Assembly (NCBI GenBank): GCA_039923495.1
Contig: JBDTCO010000006.1
Location: 40,575 to 104,574, forward strand
DNA: 64,000 nucleotides
Source: JBDTCO01 sp039923495
GTDB lineage: Bacteria; Myxococcota_A; Polyangia; Palsa-1104
Reading direction: 5' to 3'
Shown: positions 1 to 8,423 of the stretch, one piece after another
Position numbering within the stretch: the stretch's first letter is position 1
Layout: each line of letters opens with the position of its first letter
Made by a program: the position numbers and the translations under genes
Notes under the pieces: model-generated
The model's input: the letters and a program-made list of their open reading frames with translations, nothing else
Told to the model about the DNA's origin: nothing
The model's database searches: none

Positions 1-50
1 CAAAGCTGCCGGAGCCTTCCCCCACCGCGCGTTTCTCGCGCGAGTCAGCG

Positions 51-1142
51 CTACTTACCGCCGCGCTGGTACTTCGTCACCGCCGCCTCGTGCTCTGCCA
101 CGGTCTTCGAGAAGTAGTGCGTGCCGTCGTTCTTCGACACGAAGTACAGGTACGGCGTGTCGTCGGGCTCGATGGCCGCGAGCAGCGCGGCGCGGCCGGG
201 GTTCGAGATGGGGCCGGGCGGCAGCCCCGTGTGCTGGTACGTGTTGTACGGGTTGTCCTTGTCGTCGAGCTGCGCCCTGCGGAGGCGGCCCTCGAAGGTC
301 GCGCACGCGGCGCTCTTGTCCTTCGGCACGGTGCAGCCGTAGACGATGGTGGGATCGGTCTGCAGCACGTGCGGCACGAACGTCGGCAGCCGAAGGCGGT
401 TGTAGAAGACGCCGGCGATGCGAGGGCGCTCGTCGACGGCGGCGGTCTCCTTCTCGACGAGCGACGCCATGAGCACGAGCTCGCGATCGTCCATCTTGTC
501 GAGCTTCGCGCGCAGGGCGACGGACTTGGCGTGCGTGGCCTTGAGGGCGTCGAAGACCTCGTGCGCGCGCCTCACGAGCGCGGTCGCGATGCGCAGCGCC
601 GACGTCCCGCGAGGGAACCTGTACGTGTCGGGGAAGAGGTAGCCCTCGAGCGTCGGGCCCGGCACCCCGAGCCGCTGCGCCACCTGCGGATCGCGCGCGA
701 CCTTCTCGAAGTCCTCCTTCGCGCACACGCCGGCCTCGTCGAAGAGCTCCGCGACCTGCACGAGGTTCTTGCCCTCGGGCAGCGTGACGGCGACCTCCTC
801 GACGGGGACGCCCTCGATGAGCCGCGCGAGGATCTCGGACGGCGTCATGCTCGACGACAGCACGAACTGCCCCGCCTTCACCTTCTGAGAGAGGCCGCGC
901 TCGTTCGCGTAGAAGCGGAACCAGCTCGGGTGCGTGATGAGCTTGGAATACGCGAGCCGGCGCGCGATCACCGCGAGCGTCGTGCCGCGCTCGATGATGA
1001 TCTTCGCCTCGACGGCCGGCCCCGGCATCGCGCGCGACGGATACGACAGCGCCTGGTATGCGATGGCGCCCGCACCTGCGAACAGCGCCACGGCGCTGAG
1101 TCCGACGACGATCGCCGCCTTCTTCTGATCAGCCACGCTCAC
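51..1142 (-). CDS. mltG: Endolytic murein transglycosylase MltG (YceG-like)
   Basis: This inner-membrane lytic transglycosylase cleaves nascent glycan strands in peptidoglycan and is thought to set their length. Residues about 9-31 form one membrane anchor. A LysM-like region follows, then the YceG catalytic domain. Family landmarks are EGYLFPDTY at 166-174, the catalytic glutamate E230 in MASLVEKET, and LQTDPTIVYG at 260-269. The length of 363 residues is normal for the family. The start is GTG, and this GTG overlaps the stop of upstream ruvX as GTGA, so the two are probably translationally coupled. The mltG-ruvX pairing is common in bacteria. I am confident of the family. No promoter is visible between the two genes. 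Confidence 0.95.
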   Translation of the reverse strand: MSVADQKKAAIVVGLSAVALFAGAGAIAYQALSYPSRAMPGPAVEAKIIIERGTTLAVIARRLAYSKLITHPSWFRFYANERGLSQKVKAGQFVLSSSMTPSEILARLIEGVPVEEVAVTLPEGKNLVQVAELFDEAGVCAKEDFEKVARDPQVAQRLGVPGPTLEGYLFPDTYRFPRGTSALRIATALVRRAHEVFDALKATHAKSVALRAKLDKMDDRELVLMASLVEKETAAVDERPRIAGVFYNRLRLPTFVPHVLQTDPTIVYGCTVPKDKSAACATFEGRLRRAQLDDKDNPYNTYQHTGLPPGPISNPGRAALLAAIEPDDTPYLYFVSKNDGTHYFSKTVAEHEAAVTKYQRGGK

Positions 1143-1606
1143 TCCGGATCTCCATCATCCACCATGCTGGCACCGCGCTTCGTGTCGAGCCACGCCGTGA
1201 GGATGACCTGCGCGGCCATGGAGTCGATGAGCTCCTTGCGACGCGCGCGCGACAGATCGGCCTCCATCAGCGTGGACGTGGCCTCCACCGTCGAGAAGCG
1301 CTCGTCCTGCGTCTCGACCGCGAAGCCCGCCTGCACGAGCGCGTCGATGAGCACGCGCACGCGGACCGCGCGGGGCCCCTCGTTGCCGTCGAGATCGTAG
1401 GGCATGCCGACGACGAGGGAGCGCGTCGAGTACTGCTTCGCGAGCTGCTCGACCTGCACGACGTCGCCACGCGTGCCCTTGCGATCGAGCGTCTTTATCG
1501 CGTGCGCGCACACGTTCAGCTCGTCGGTGACCGCGATGCCGATGGTCTTCGAGCCCACGTCGAGACCGAGCACGCGACCGGGTGGGAGTGCGGAGGGAGA
1601 CGCCAC
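1139..1606 (-). CDS. ruvX: RuvX/YqgF family RNase H-fold nuclease
   Basis: This is the 155-residue YqgF-type RNase H-fold protein, called RuvX. In other bacteria it has been linked to Holliday-junction resolution and to 16S rRNA 5'-end processing. The acidic active-site positions are visible: D16 in LGLDVGSKTIG, the D101-E102 pair in DERFST, and D128 in the ELIDSM segment. VVGMPYDLDGNEG at 65-77 matches the family's VGLP.xMdG motif. The start chosen is GTG at 1606, which gives a normal N-terminus; a GTG at codon 12 would remove part of strand 1. Its stop overlaps the mltG start as GTGA. It is divergent from the DUF3467 gene, leaving about 66 bp for promoters. Confidence 0.92.
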   Translation of the reverse strand: MASPSALPPGRVLGLDVGSKTIGIAVTDELNVCAHAIKTLDRKGTRGDVVQVEQLAKQYSTRSLVVGMPYDLDGNEGPRAVRVRVLIDALVQAGFAVETQDERFSTVEATSTLMEADLSRARRKELIDSMAAQVILTAWLDTKRGASMVDDGDPE

Positions 1607-1636
1607 GCGACCGCGTTATACGACAGCGCCCGCGCC

Positions 1637-1664
1637 TTGACAGCACCCGGCGCGTCGGTAGGCT
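1637..1664 (+). promoter_or_regulatory. Candidate sigma-70-type promoter for the DUF3467 gene
   Basis: TTGACA at 1637-1642 is followed, after 16 bases, by TAGGCT at 1659-1664, just upstream of the ATG at 1673. The -35 hexamer is perfect and the -10 is weak. If it is real, transcription begins close to the start codon with almost no leader. This is read from the sequence only. Confidence 0.4.
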
Positions 1665-1672
1665 CCGAAGTC

Positions 1673-1969
1673 ATGAGCGACGACGGCCAGAAGGCGGGTT
1701 CGCCTCGGATCCAGCTCCACATGGACGACTCGGTGTCGCAGGGGACGTACTCGAACCTGGTCGTGATCAACCACACCGAGAACGAGTTCGTCGTCGACTT
1801 CGCATATCTTCAGCCCCAGAGCCAGCACGCCAAGGTGCGCTCGCGCATCATCTCGAGCCCGCGCCACACGAAGCGCATGCTGCTCGCGCTGCAGAAGAAC
1901 CTCGAGCGCTACGAGGCCCGCTACGGGGTCGTCGAGCTCTCCACCGACGACGACCCCATCATTCACTGA
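1673..1969 (+). CDS. DUF3467 family protein
   Basis: This small soluble protein of 98 residues matches the DUF3467 family, whose molecular function is not established. The family pattern is clear: GTYSNLVVINHTENEFVVDF near residues 24-43, a FAYLQPQ segment, then RIISSPRHTKRMLLALQKNL, and a C-terminal helix ending in ERYEARYG. The open frame extends upstream to 1502, but that part is antisense to ruvX and unlike the family. The ATG at 1673, which gives MSDDGQK, is therefore chosen. It has no signal peptide or membrane segment. The gene stands alone, divergent from ruvX and convergent with the LD-carboxypeptidase gene; the two 3' ends overlap by 7 bases. Confidence 0.85.
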   Translation: MSDDGQKAGSPRIQLHMDDSVSQGTYSNLVVINHTENEFVVDFAYLQPQSQHAKVRSRIISSPRHTKRMLLALQKNLERYEARYGVVELSTDDDPIIH

Positions 1970-2835
1970 GCAGCGGGCTCGAGGAACGTGAGCCGGCCAG
2001 GCTCCACCCGCACGCGGGCGCCGTGTGCGAGCGCGCGGTTGCGGGAGCCGTGACCGACGGGCAGCCCCGTCAGGATCGGGACGCCGAGCCCGCGCAGGCG
2101 CTCGGTCACGACCTCGAGCGCCGTCGGGCCTTCGGGTGCGTTGCAGTCCACGAGGTCACCGACCACGATGGCCACCACGCCGTCGAGCGCGCCGGTGAGG
2201 AGGAGCTGCGTGAGCTGGCGATCGATGCGGTACGGTCGCTCGCCGATCTCCTCGAGCAGCAGCACGTTGCCGCGCAGGGCGTAGGCCCACGGCGTGCCGA
2301 CGAGGCTCGAGACGAGCTCGATGTTTCCCCCGACCAGGCATCCCTCGACGGTGGCCGAGGTGCCGGCGGAGTCGAGGCCCACGATCGGCGCGCCGAGGCT
2401 GCCTTCGAGCAGCGCCCACAGCGATGAGACGTCGTCGTCGGGAAGCTCGCCGAGCTGCGTGACGACCGGGCCGTGGACGCTGCGGACGCCGGCGCGTGCC
2501 ATGACCGCGTGCAGCGCCGTGACGTCCGAGAAGCCGACGACGAGCTTGTCGGTGACCGGGGCCAGCCTGGCAAGGAGCCGCATGAGCCCGTAGCCGCCGC
2601 GCGCGCAGACGATCGCCTTTGCGTCGCTCGCGAAGGCGGCGTCGAGCTCGGCGAGGCGCGCGTCGTCGCCGCCCGCGAGGTAGCCGGTGCGCTCGAAGAT
2701 GCGCGGCGTCGAGCGGACGTCGTAGCGTGCAGCGAGGCGCTCGAGCCCCGCTCGGTAGCGCGCCTCGGGGACGGGCCCCGATGGTGCGACGACGACGATC
2801 GGATCGCCGGGCCGCAGCGCGGTGGGTGCGCGCAT
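1963..2835 (-). CDS. ldcA: LD-carboxypeptidase (peptidase S66, LdcA-like)
   Basis: This is probably a murein LD-carboxypeptidase, which removes the terminal D-Ala from tetrapeptides during peptidoglycan recycling. The S66 triad is visible: S103 in GFSDVTALHA, a glutamate in LLLEEIGE (E195/E196), and H262 in GLPVGHG. The family's N-terminal IVVVAPSGP strand and the GGNIELVSSLVGTP motif (169-181) are intact. The length of 290 residues is normal. No signal peptide is seen, which fits a cytoplasmic enzyme. The open frame extends upstream to 3078, but that part is a shadow of the next gene, so the ATG at 2835 is chosen. The gene lies 5 bp downstream of the 140-residue protein gene, probably in the same operon. 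Confidence 0.92.
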   Translation of the reverse strand: MRAPTALRPGDPIVVVAPSGPVPEARYRAGLERLAARYDVRSTPRIFERTGYLAGGDDARLAELDAAFASDAKAIVCARGGYGLMRLLARLAPVTDKLVVGFSDVTALHAVMARAGVRSVHGPVVTQLGELPDDDVSSLWALLEGSLGAPIVGLDSAGTSATVEGCLVGGNIELVSSLVGTPWAYALRGNVLLLEEIGERPYRIDRQLTQLLLTGALDGVVAIVVGDLVDCNAPEGPTALEVVTERLRGLGVPILTGLPVGHGSRNRALAHGARVRVEPGRLTFLEPAAQ

Positions 2836-2840
2836 GGCGC

Positions 2841-3263
2841 TCAGCGACCGATGATGGTCTTGGCGGGACGACGACGCTTGCGCTTCGGATCGTCCGTCTT
2901 GCCGGAGCTGCCATCGGTGATGGCTTCCGGCGTGTCGGGCTCGGGGACCGGCTCCGCTGCGGCTGCGACGGGTGGCGTCATCGGAGCGGTGGGGATGTCG
3001 TCGATTGGTGTCGGTGTCGTCACGGCTGGCAGCACGGGAGCAGAGGTCGGCACCACCATGCCCTCTGACCAGAGCCACACACCCGACGTCGTGCCCTCTT
3101 CGACACGGGTCACGATGTGGAGCGTCTCGTCGACCAGCAAGGACGTGCCGACGGGCATCGGATCCGGGGTCGCGACGAAGCGCCCGAGTCGCGCATCTGT
3201 TCGCTCGGAGTCCTGGGCGTCTCCGAGCGTGACACCGAAGTAGCGAATCGTGGCCTGGCTCAT
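2841..3263 (-). CDS. Hypothetical protein with basic C-terminus, upstream of ldcA
   Basis: I do not recognise this 140-residue protein. The first 75 residues look folded, with a beta-rich pattern from IRYFGVTLGD to GVWLWSEGM. The rest is a Pro/Thr/Ala-rich linker ending in a strongly basic stretch, DDPKRKRRRPAKTIIGR, which could bind nucleic acid or membrane. The ATG at 3263 is chosen because reading further upstream gives an implausible sequence. It ends 5 bp before ldcA, so the two are probably cotranscribed. A 13-bp palindrome at 3297-3309 lies in its upstream region. The pairing with a cell-wall carboxypeptidase is suggestive, but no function follows from it. Confidence 0.7.
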   Translation of the reverse strand: MSQATIRYFGVTLGDAQDSERTDARLGRFVATPDPMPVGTSLLVDETLHIVTRVEEGTTSGVWLWSEGMVVPTSAPVLPAVTTPTPIDDIPTAPMTPPVAAAAEPVPEPDTPEAITDGSSGKTDDPKRKRRRPAKTIIGR

Positions 3264-3296
3264 TGCGGAGTCCACGCTAGCATCGCTGTCGAGATG

Positions 3297-3309
3297 GCAA
3301 AACTTTTGC
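3297..3309. promoter_or_regulatory. Perfect 13-bp palindrome in a divergent promoter region
   Basis: GCAAAA-C-TTTTGC is a perfect inverted repeat around one base. It sits 34 bp upstream of the ATG of the 140-residue protein gene and about 195 bp upstream of the divergent lipoprotein gene. It is unusually AT-rich for this genome. On the minus strand it overlaps a possible -35 region (TTTGCC, 16 bases, TAGCGT). An operator is plausible but unproven. Confidence 0.3.
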
Positions 3310-3384
3310 GTATTTGCGACCCGGCTCGGCCTGCCGAGGGACCGAGCCGCGAACTCCCGGCAACAGCCCCGTCGTGAATTCTCG

Positions 3385-3413
3385 TTCACACGACAGCACG
3401 AGTCGGCTACAAG
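3385..3413 (+). promoter_or_regulatory. Candidate sigma-70-type promoter for a Cys-rich lipoprotein gene
   Basis: TTCACA at 3385-3390 and TACAAG at 3408-3413 are separated by 17 bases. They match the consensus at 5 and 4 of 6 positions. Transcription would begin near 3420, giving a leader of about 85 bases before the ATG at 3504. Confidence 0.4.
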
Positions 3414-3503
3414 CAATGGAGACCTTTCGTGTCGTCGGTGGCACGAGCACTGCTCTACTTGCCATCGGTTCTGCCCCGGTCCAACGCTCCAAGGAGCTCG
3501 TTC

Positions 3504-4202
3504 ATGCGGTCCACACTCGCGGTGCTCTCGGTCGTCCTCTTCGCTGCCGGCTGCAACCTCGGCAAGGAGTCGAACTACTCGTTCTGCGACTCGTCTGGCT
3601 GCTACACCTGCGACTCGAACGGTTGTATCGCCGCCACGCCGACCGATCCGAACGGCAACCCGATCGGCGACGGCTACTGCTACCAGGACAGTGACTGCCC
3701 GTCGGACAGCTTCTGCGACAACCGCTCTGGCTACTGCTACCCGGCGTACAGCTGCAGCGTCGACGCGGACTGCGGGCAGGGCATGGTGTGTGACGGACGG
3801 GACACGTGCGTCCCCGGCCCGAGCACCTGCAACGCGACCAGCCCGTGCGCCGAGGGCTGCTACTGTTCGAGCGGCAGCTGTGTGGAGACAAGCCTGTGCG
3901 CCTTCGACTCCGACTGCGAGTACCTCGGCTCGGGCTTCGCGTGCTCGAACGGCACCTGTGCGCCGGTCGCTACCGATGGTGGCACTGCGGATGGGGGAAC
4001 GGCAGACGGCGGCTCCGTCGGCAACAGCGACATGGGCTCGACCGATGGCGGCGTGTCCCCTGACGCCGGTCGCATGGCCTGCACGAGCGACGGCGACTGC
4101 GCGTCGAGCGAGGTCTGCCACCATGGCTTCTGTCGCACGACGTGCGCCGTCGACTCCGACTGCAGCTCGGGCAAGTGCACGTCGAGCCACGTCTGCCGGT
4201 AA
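3504..4202 (+). CDS. Cysteine-rich lipoprotein with Dickkopf/EB-like repeats
   Basis: This is an exported lipoprotein of 232 residues. The signal peptide MRSTLAVLSVVLFAAGC has its lipid-bearing cysteine at position 17. The mature part holds repeated units of the type C-x-D-x-D-C-P/S...C-x-N/D-G-x-C (for example DSDCPSDSFCDNRSGYC). Such units fold as small disulfide-bonded knots and are common in myxobacterial surface proteins. A Gly/Asp/Thr spacer (ATDGGTADGGTADGG) separates the last two units. The ATG at 3504 is preceded by a good AAGGAG site at 3491-3496, which decides the start. It probably sits on the outer membrane or cell surface. Ligand and role are unknown. Confidence 0.8.
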   Translation: MRSTLAVLSVVLFAAGCNLGKESNYSFCDSSGCYTCDSNGCIAATPTDPNGNPIGDGYCYQDSDCPSDSFCDNRSGYCYPAYSCSVDADCGQGMVCDGRDTCVPGPSTCNATSPCAEGCYCSSGSCVETSLCAFDSDCEYLGSGFACSNGTCAPVATDGGTADGGTADGGSVGNSDMGSTDGGVSPDAGRMACTSDGDCASSEVCHHGFCRTTCAVDSDCSSGKCTSSHVCR

Positions 4203-4211
4203 CAACTGGGA

Positions 4212-4260
4212 TCACCAGAATGGGGTCGGAAGACTGACTCTACCGATGAGCATCTGGTGA
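4212..4260 (+). terminator. Long stem-loop downstream of the lipoprotein gene
   Basis: TCACCAGA (4212-4219) and TCTGGTGA (4253-4260) are perfect inverted repeats. They enclose a smaller TCGG/CCGA stem, and GAAAA follows. It starts 10 bases after the lipoprotein stop. There is no clear U-tract, so it may be a weak terminator or an mRNA-stabilising end. The rest of 4203-4422 shows nothing else except an unusually C-rich leader before the kinase gene. Confidence 0.3.
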
Positions 4261-4422
4261 GAAAACTCCCACCGACATCGTCGCAGGTCATCCCACCAAT
4301 CACGACGGAATCGCTCATCCACCCCAACACTTAGCAAGACCTCCCACCTTACCCACATCGTCTCCGGTTGCGGCACAGCGGGTGCACCACCCCCCCTCGT
4401 TGCGAATGCTTCCGGAGGCCCC

Positions 4423-5610
<1,188 letters not shown>

Positions 5611-5663
5611 CTCCTCGAGAACCTCTGGCTCGTCGAGAAGCTCTGGGCCGACGAGTCCGGTGA

Positions 5664-5669
5664 TATAAG
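5664..5669 (+). promoter_or_regulatory. Possible -10 element giving a leaderless nrtR transcript
   Basis: TATAAG stands 6 bases upstream of the GTG at 5676, so a transcript starting from it would begin at or next to the start codon. I see no convincing -35 hexamer. Confidence 0.25.
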
Positions 5670-5675
5670 CGGGTC

Positions 5676-6338
5676 GTGCGACCCTCCCGGACGACCGGCG
5701 TGGCCGTGGATCTCGTCGTCTTCACCGTCGACGAGGCCGAGCTGCGTGTCGCGCTCCTGCGCATGAAGCGCCCGTCGTTCCTGGGCAAGTGGGCGCTCCC
5801 CGGCGGCCGCATCGGGGACGAGGAGACGGTGGAAGACGCGGCCGTGAGGGAGCTCCGCGAGAAGGTCGGGCTCGACGACGTCTACCTCGAGCAGCTCTAC
5901 ACGTTCTCGAGGCCCGATCGCGATCCCGACGGTCGCTGTCTCTCCGTCGCCCACATGGCACTCGTGCCGCCGGGTACGGGTTTGCGTACGACCGACAAGT
6001 ACGACGGGGTCGGCTGGTTCTCCGCCCGCAGGCCACCGCAGCTCGCGTTCGATCACCGCGAGATCCTCGCCTACGCCGTGAAGCGCCTGCGCGGCAAGCT
6101 CGCCTACACCAACGTCGCCTACAGCCTCCTGCCCGCCGCGTTCTCGCTCGGCGAGCTGCAGCGGGTCTACGAGACGATCCTCGACGAGTCGCTCGACCCA
6201 CGGAACTTCCAGCGCCGCGTCGTGCAGCTCGGCATGGTCGAGGAGACAGGCCATGTCCGCGAGGGCGCGCGCAACCGGCCCGCCCGCCTCTACCGCTTCC
6301 ATTCTCGTCGACCGCACGATCTTCCGGTGCTGTCTTGA
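5676..6338 (+). CDS. nrtR: NrtR, Nudix-related transcriptional regulator of NAD metabolism
   Basis: This 220-residue protein has a Nudix domain (about 1-145) followed by a winged-helix domain (about 150-220), the NrtR architecture. NrtR proteins bind ADP-ribose or related NAD metabolites and repress NAD biosynthesis genes. The Nudix box GRIGDEETVEDAAVRELREKVGL at 44-66 is nearly complete, but the second catalytic glutamate is lysine (REKVGL instead of REEVGL). Loss of hydrolysis is typical of members that work as sensors. The DNA-binding part contains AAFSLGELQRVYE and DPRNFQRR. The GTG start gives MRPSRTTGVAVD. The gene opens the NAD salvage operon. Its stop codon overlaps the -35 of the pncA promoter, and a palindrome follows, so control of pncA-pncB-nadE is very likely. 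Confidence 0.92.
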   Translation: MRPSRTTGVAVDLVVFTVDEAELRVALLRMKRPSFLGKWALPGGRIGDEETVEDAAVRELREKVGLDDVYLEQLYTFSRPDRDPDGRCLSVAHMALVPPGTGLRTTDKYDGVGWFSARRPPQLAFDHREILAYAVKRLRGKLAYTNVAYSLLPAAFSLGELQRVYETILDESLDPRNFQRRVVQLGMVEETGHVREGARNRPARLYRFHSRRPHDLPVLS

Positions 6339-6362
6339 CGATGTTCATGTATGGATTACAAT
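6335..6362 (+). promoter_or_regulatory. Candidate sigma-70-type promoter for pncA-pncB-nadE
   Basis: TTGACG (6335-6340), 16 bases, then TACAAT (6357-6362). Both hexamers match the consensus at 5 of 6 positions, so this is one of the best promoters in the window. The -35 contains the nrtR stop codon. Transcription would start near 6369, about 15 bases before the pncA ATG. The operon can thus be transcribed separately from nrtR. Confidence 0.65.
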
Positions 6363-6369
6363 AAGTACA
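6348..6369. promoter_or_regulatory. Candidate NrtR operator over the pncA -10 box
   Basis: An inverted repeat of the form TGTA-N3-ATT-N2-AAT-N3-TACA spans 22 bp. It covers the -10 hexamer and the expected transcription start, an ideal position for a repressor. It is AT-rich and sits directly downstream of the nrtR stop. Assignment to NrtR is inferred from position and gene context. Confidence 0.5.
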
Positions 6370-6384
6370 GGCCCGAGGCCGCCA

Positions 6385-7011
6385 ATGGAAACTGCTGACG
6401 CGTTGCTCGTCGTCGATCTACAGCCCGACTTCATGCCCGGCGGCGCGCTCGCCGTCAGGGGCGGGGACGAGATCGTCGGCCCCATCTCGCGGATCGCTGG
6501 CCACTTCACGACGGTGGTCGCGACGCAGGACTGGCACCCCCGAGGCCACATCTCCTTCGCGTCGCGCCACGGCAAGCAGTCCTTCTCGAAGCTCGCACTG
6601 TACGGTGGCGAGCAGGCGATGTGGCCCGATCACTGTGTCCAGGGCACGCCGGGCGCCGCGCTGCACCACGGCCTCGATCTCGCGCACGTGAGCGTGATCC
6701 TACGCAAGGGCGCGCGCTGCGACGTCGACTCGTACAGCGCGTTCTTCGAGAACGTCGGCCCCGACGGCAAGCGTCCCTCCACCGGGCTCGCGGATCTCCT
6801 GCGCGCGCGCGGCATCGGGCGCGTGTTCGTCTGCGGCCTCGCTCGTGACGTGTGCGTCGCCGACACCGCCCTCGACGCGGCGGCCGAAGGGTTCGACGTC
6901 ACGCTCATCGACGATCTCACGCGCGCGGTGGACGAGGGCAGCCGCGTCCGGGTGGACACGAGGCTGAAGAGCGCCGGTGTGAAGATCGAGAACGCGGAGG
7001 TGCTCTCGTGA
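6385..7011 (+). CDS. pncA: Nicotinamidase PncA
   Basis: This enzyme hydrolyses nicotinamide to nicotinate and ammonia, the first step of the deamidating NAD salvage route. The isochorismatase-fold catalytic residues are visible: D11 in VVDLQPDF, K108 in LRKG, and the nucleophile C157 in GLARDVCV. Metal ligands are D49 and H51 in QDWHPRGH and probably H83 in WPDHCVQGT. The length of 208 residues is usual. The ATG at 6385 is chosen because it gives the standard N-terminus and lies just after the promoter. Its stop overlaps the GTG start of pncB (GTGA). It is followed by the next two enzymes of the same pathway. Confidence 0.96.
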   Translation: METADALLVVDLQPDFMPGGALAVRGGDEIVGPISRIAGHFTTVVATQDWHPRGHISFASRHGKQSFSKLALYGGEQAMWPDHCVQGTPGAALHHGLDLAHVSVILRKGARCDVDSYSAFFENVGPDGKRPSTGLADLLRARGIGRVFVCGLARDVCVADTALDAAAEGFDVTLIDDLTRAVDEGSRVRVDTRLKSAGVKIENAEVLS

Positions 7012-8423
7012 GCGAGCAGACGCTGACGGTCGACGCGTATCAGCTCACCACGCTCATCGCCCACGCGGACGCGGGCCGCCTCGAGCAGCACATGGCGATG
7101 ACCGCGTTCTTCCGCAAGCTGCCGGTGAACCGTGGCTACGTCGTCGCGTGCGGGCAGCGCAGCATCGTCGAGCACGCGCGCCAGATGCGCGTGACGAAGG
7201 AAGAGTTCGATGTGCTGTTCACGCACCCGATCATCGGAGAGCGGCTGCGCAGTCGTCCGGCGATCGTCTCCGCGCTCTCGGCGCTCGACGGCTTCGTGGG
7301 CGAGATCGACGCGGTGCCCGAGGGACTGCCGGTGTTCGCGGGCCCGGGTCGTCGCTCCGACGGCACGCCGCTCCTCGTCGATGGTCGACCGCTCACGCTG
7401 TATGCACCGCTGCTGTCGATCCGCACCGACATGCTGCTCGCGAAGATGATCGAGACGCCGTGGCTCTCGCGCCTCAACCATCAGTCGATGGTCGCGTCGA
7501 AGGCCTCGCGCGTCGTGATCGCCGCGAAGGGCAAGCCGGTGCTCGAGTTCGGCGCGCGCCGCACGCAGACCCAGGCGGGGATCGACGCCGCGTGGGCGGC
7601 CGCGGTCGCGGGCTGCACCGGCACGTCGAACATGGCCGCGTGGATGCGCTACGGCATCCCCGCGGTCGGCACCATGGATCACTCCTTCGTGCAGGCGTCC
7701 GAGGAGCCGGGGCTGTCCACCGACGAGAGCGAGCGGCGCGCGTTCGCGGCGTTTCACGCGACCTACGGCGCCTCGGCGACCTACCTCGTCGACACCTACG
7801 ACACCGTGCGCGGCATCCGCAACGCGGTGCGTGCCTCGAACAAGCAGCTCGGTGGCATCCGCATCGACTCCAACGTCACCGTAGCGACCGTCGCGCAGGC
7901 CCGCGCGCTGCTCGACGAGCTCGGCGCGCCGCATGCGAAGATCATCGTGTCCGACGGCCTCGACGAGATGAAGGTTGCCAGGCTCGACGGCGCCGATGGC
8001 TTCGGCGTGGGCGAGCAGATCACGTGCAGCCCCGACTCCGCGACGGGCGTCGGCGCGGTGGCCAAGCTCACGGTGAACGGCTACGGTCGCGCCACGATGA
8101 AGCTCTCGCGCGGCAGCGCCAAGATGACGCTCCCCGGCCGCATCGCCGCGTGGCGCTACGCGGATCACGATCTCGTCGCGATCGACGGCGAGGCCGTGCC
8201 GGCCGGCGGCCGCGCGCTGCTCGAGCCGCTGTGGCGAGGGCGCGGGCCCGTTGTCGAGGAGCCGGCCGCTGCGGCGCTCCATCGTGCACACGCGGTGTGT
8301 CGGCGCGAGCTCGCCGCGCTGCCCGCTGGCGTGCGCGACCTCGCATCACCCGAGCCGTACCCGCTCGTCGCGTCCGATGCGCTCGTCGACCTCGTGTCGA
8401 GTCGCGTGAAGGAGGCTGCATGA
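7008..8423 (+). CDS. pncB: Nicotinate phosphoribosyltransferase
   Basis: This enzyme joins nicotinate to PRPP to form nicotinate mononucleotide, using ATP hydrolysis. The protein has 471 residues and the type II fold of the family. It opens with VDAYQLTTLIAHAD, holds the phosphate-binding GCTGTSNMAAW segment and a late DGLDEMKVARL/DGFGVGEQI region. The GTG at 7008 overlaps the pncA stop (GTGA), and its own stop overlaps the nadE start (ATGA), so translation of the three genes is coupled. It supplies the substrate for an adenylyltransferase (NadD), which is not in this window. The frame upstream of 7008 is a shadow of pncA. Confidence 0.95.
   Translation: MSEQTLTVDAYQLTTLIAHADAGRLEQHMAMTAFFRKLPVNRGYVVACGQRSIVEHARQMRVTKEEFDVLFTHPIIGERLRSRPAIVSALSALDGFVGEIDAVPEGLPVFAGPGRRSDGTPLLVDGRPLTLYAPLLSIRTDMLLAKMIETPWLSRLNHQSMVASKASRVVIAAKGKPVLEFGARRTQTQAGIDAAWAAAVAGCTGTSNMAAWMRYGIPAVGTMDHSFVQASEEPGLSTDESERRAFAAFHATYGASATYLVDTYDTVRGIRNAVRASNKQLGGIRIDSNVTVATVAQARALLDELGAPHAKIIVSDGLDEMKVARLDGADGFGVGEQITCSPDSATGVGAVAKLTVNGYGRATMKLSRGSAKMTLPGRIAAWRYADHDLVAIDGEAVPAGGRALLEPLWRGRGPVVEEPAAAALHRAHAVCRRELAALPAGVRDLASPEPYPLVASDALVDLVSSRVKEAA

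Noticed and set aside
6630..8291. 553-residue open frame on the minus strand
   Set aside because: It is antisense to pncA and pncB, with low-complexity Arg/Ala/Asp composition; GC-rich codon bias leaves the opposite frame open.
7148..8419. Upstream extension of the nadE frame (1053 residues in all)
   Set aside because: It overlaps pncB in another frame and reads as Arg/Ala-rich noise; the family N-terminus begins at ATG 8420.
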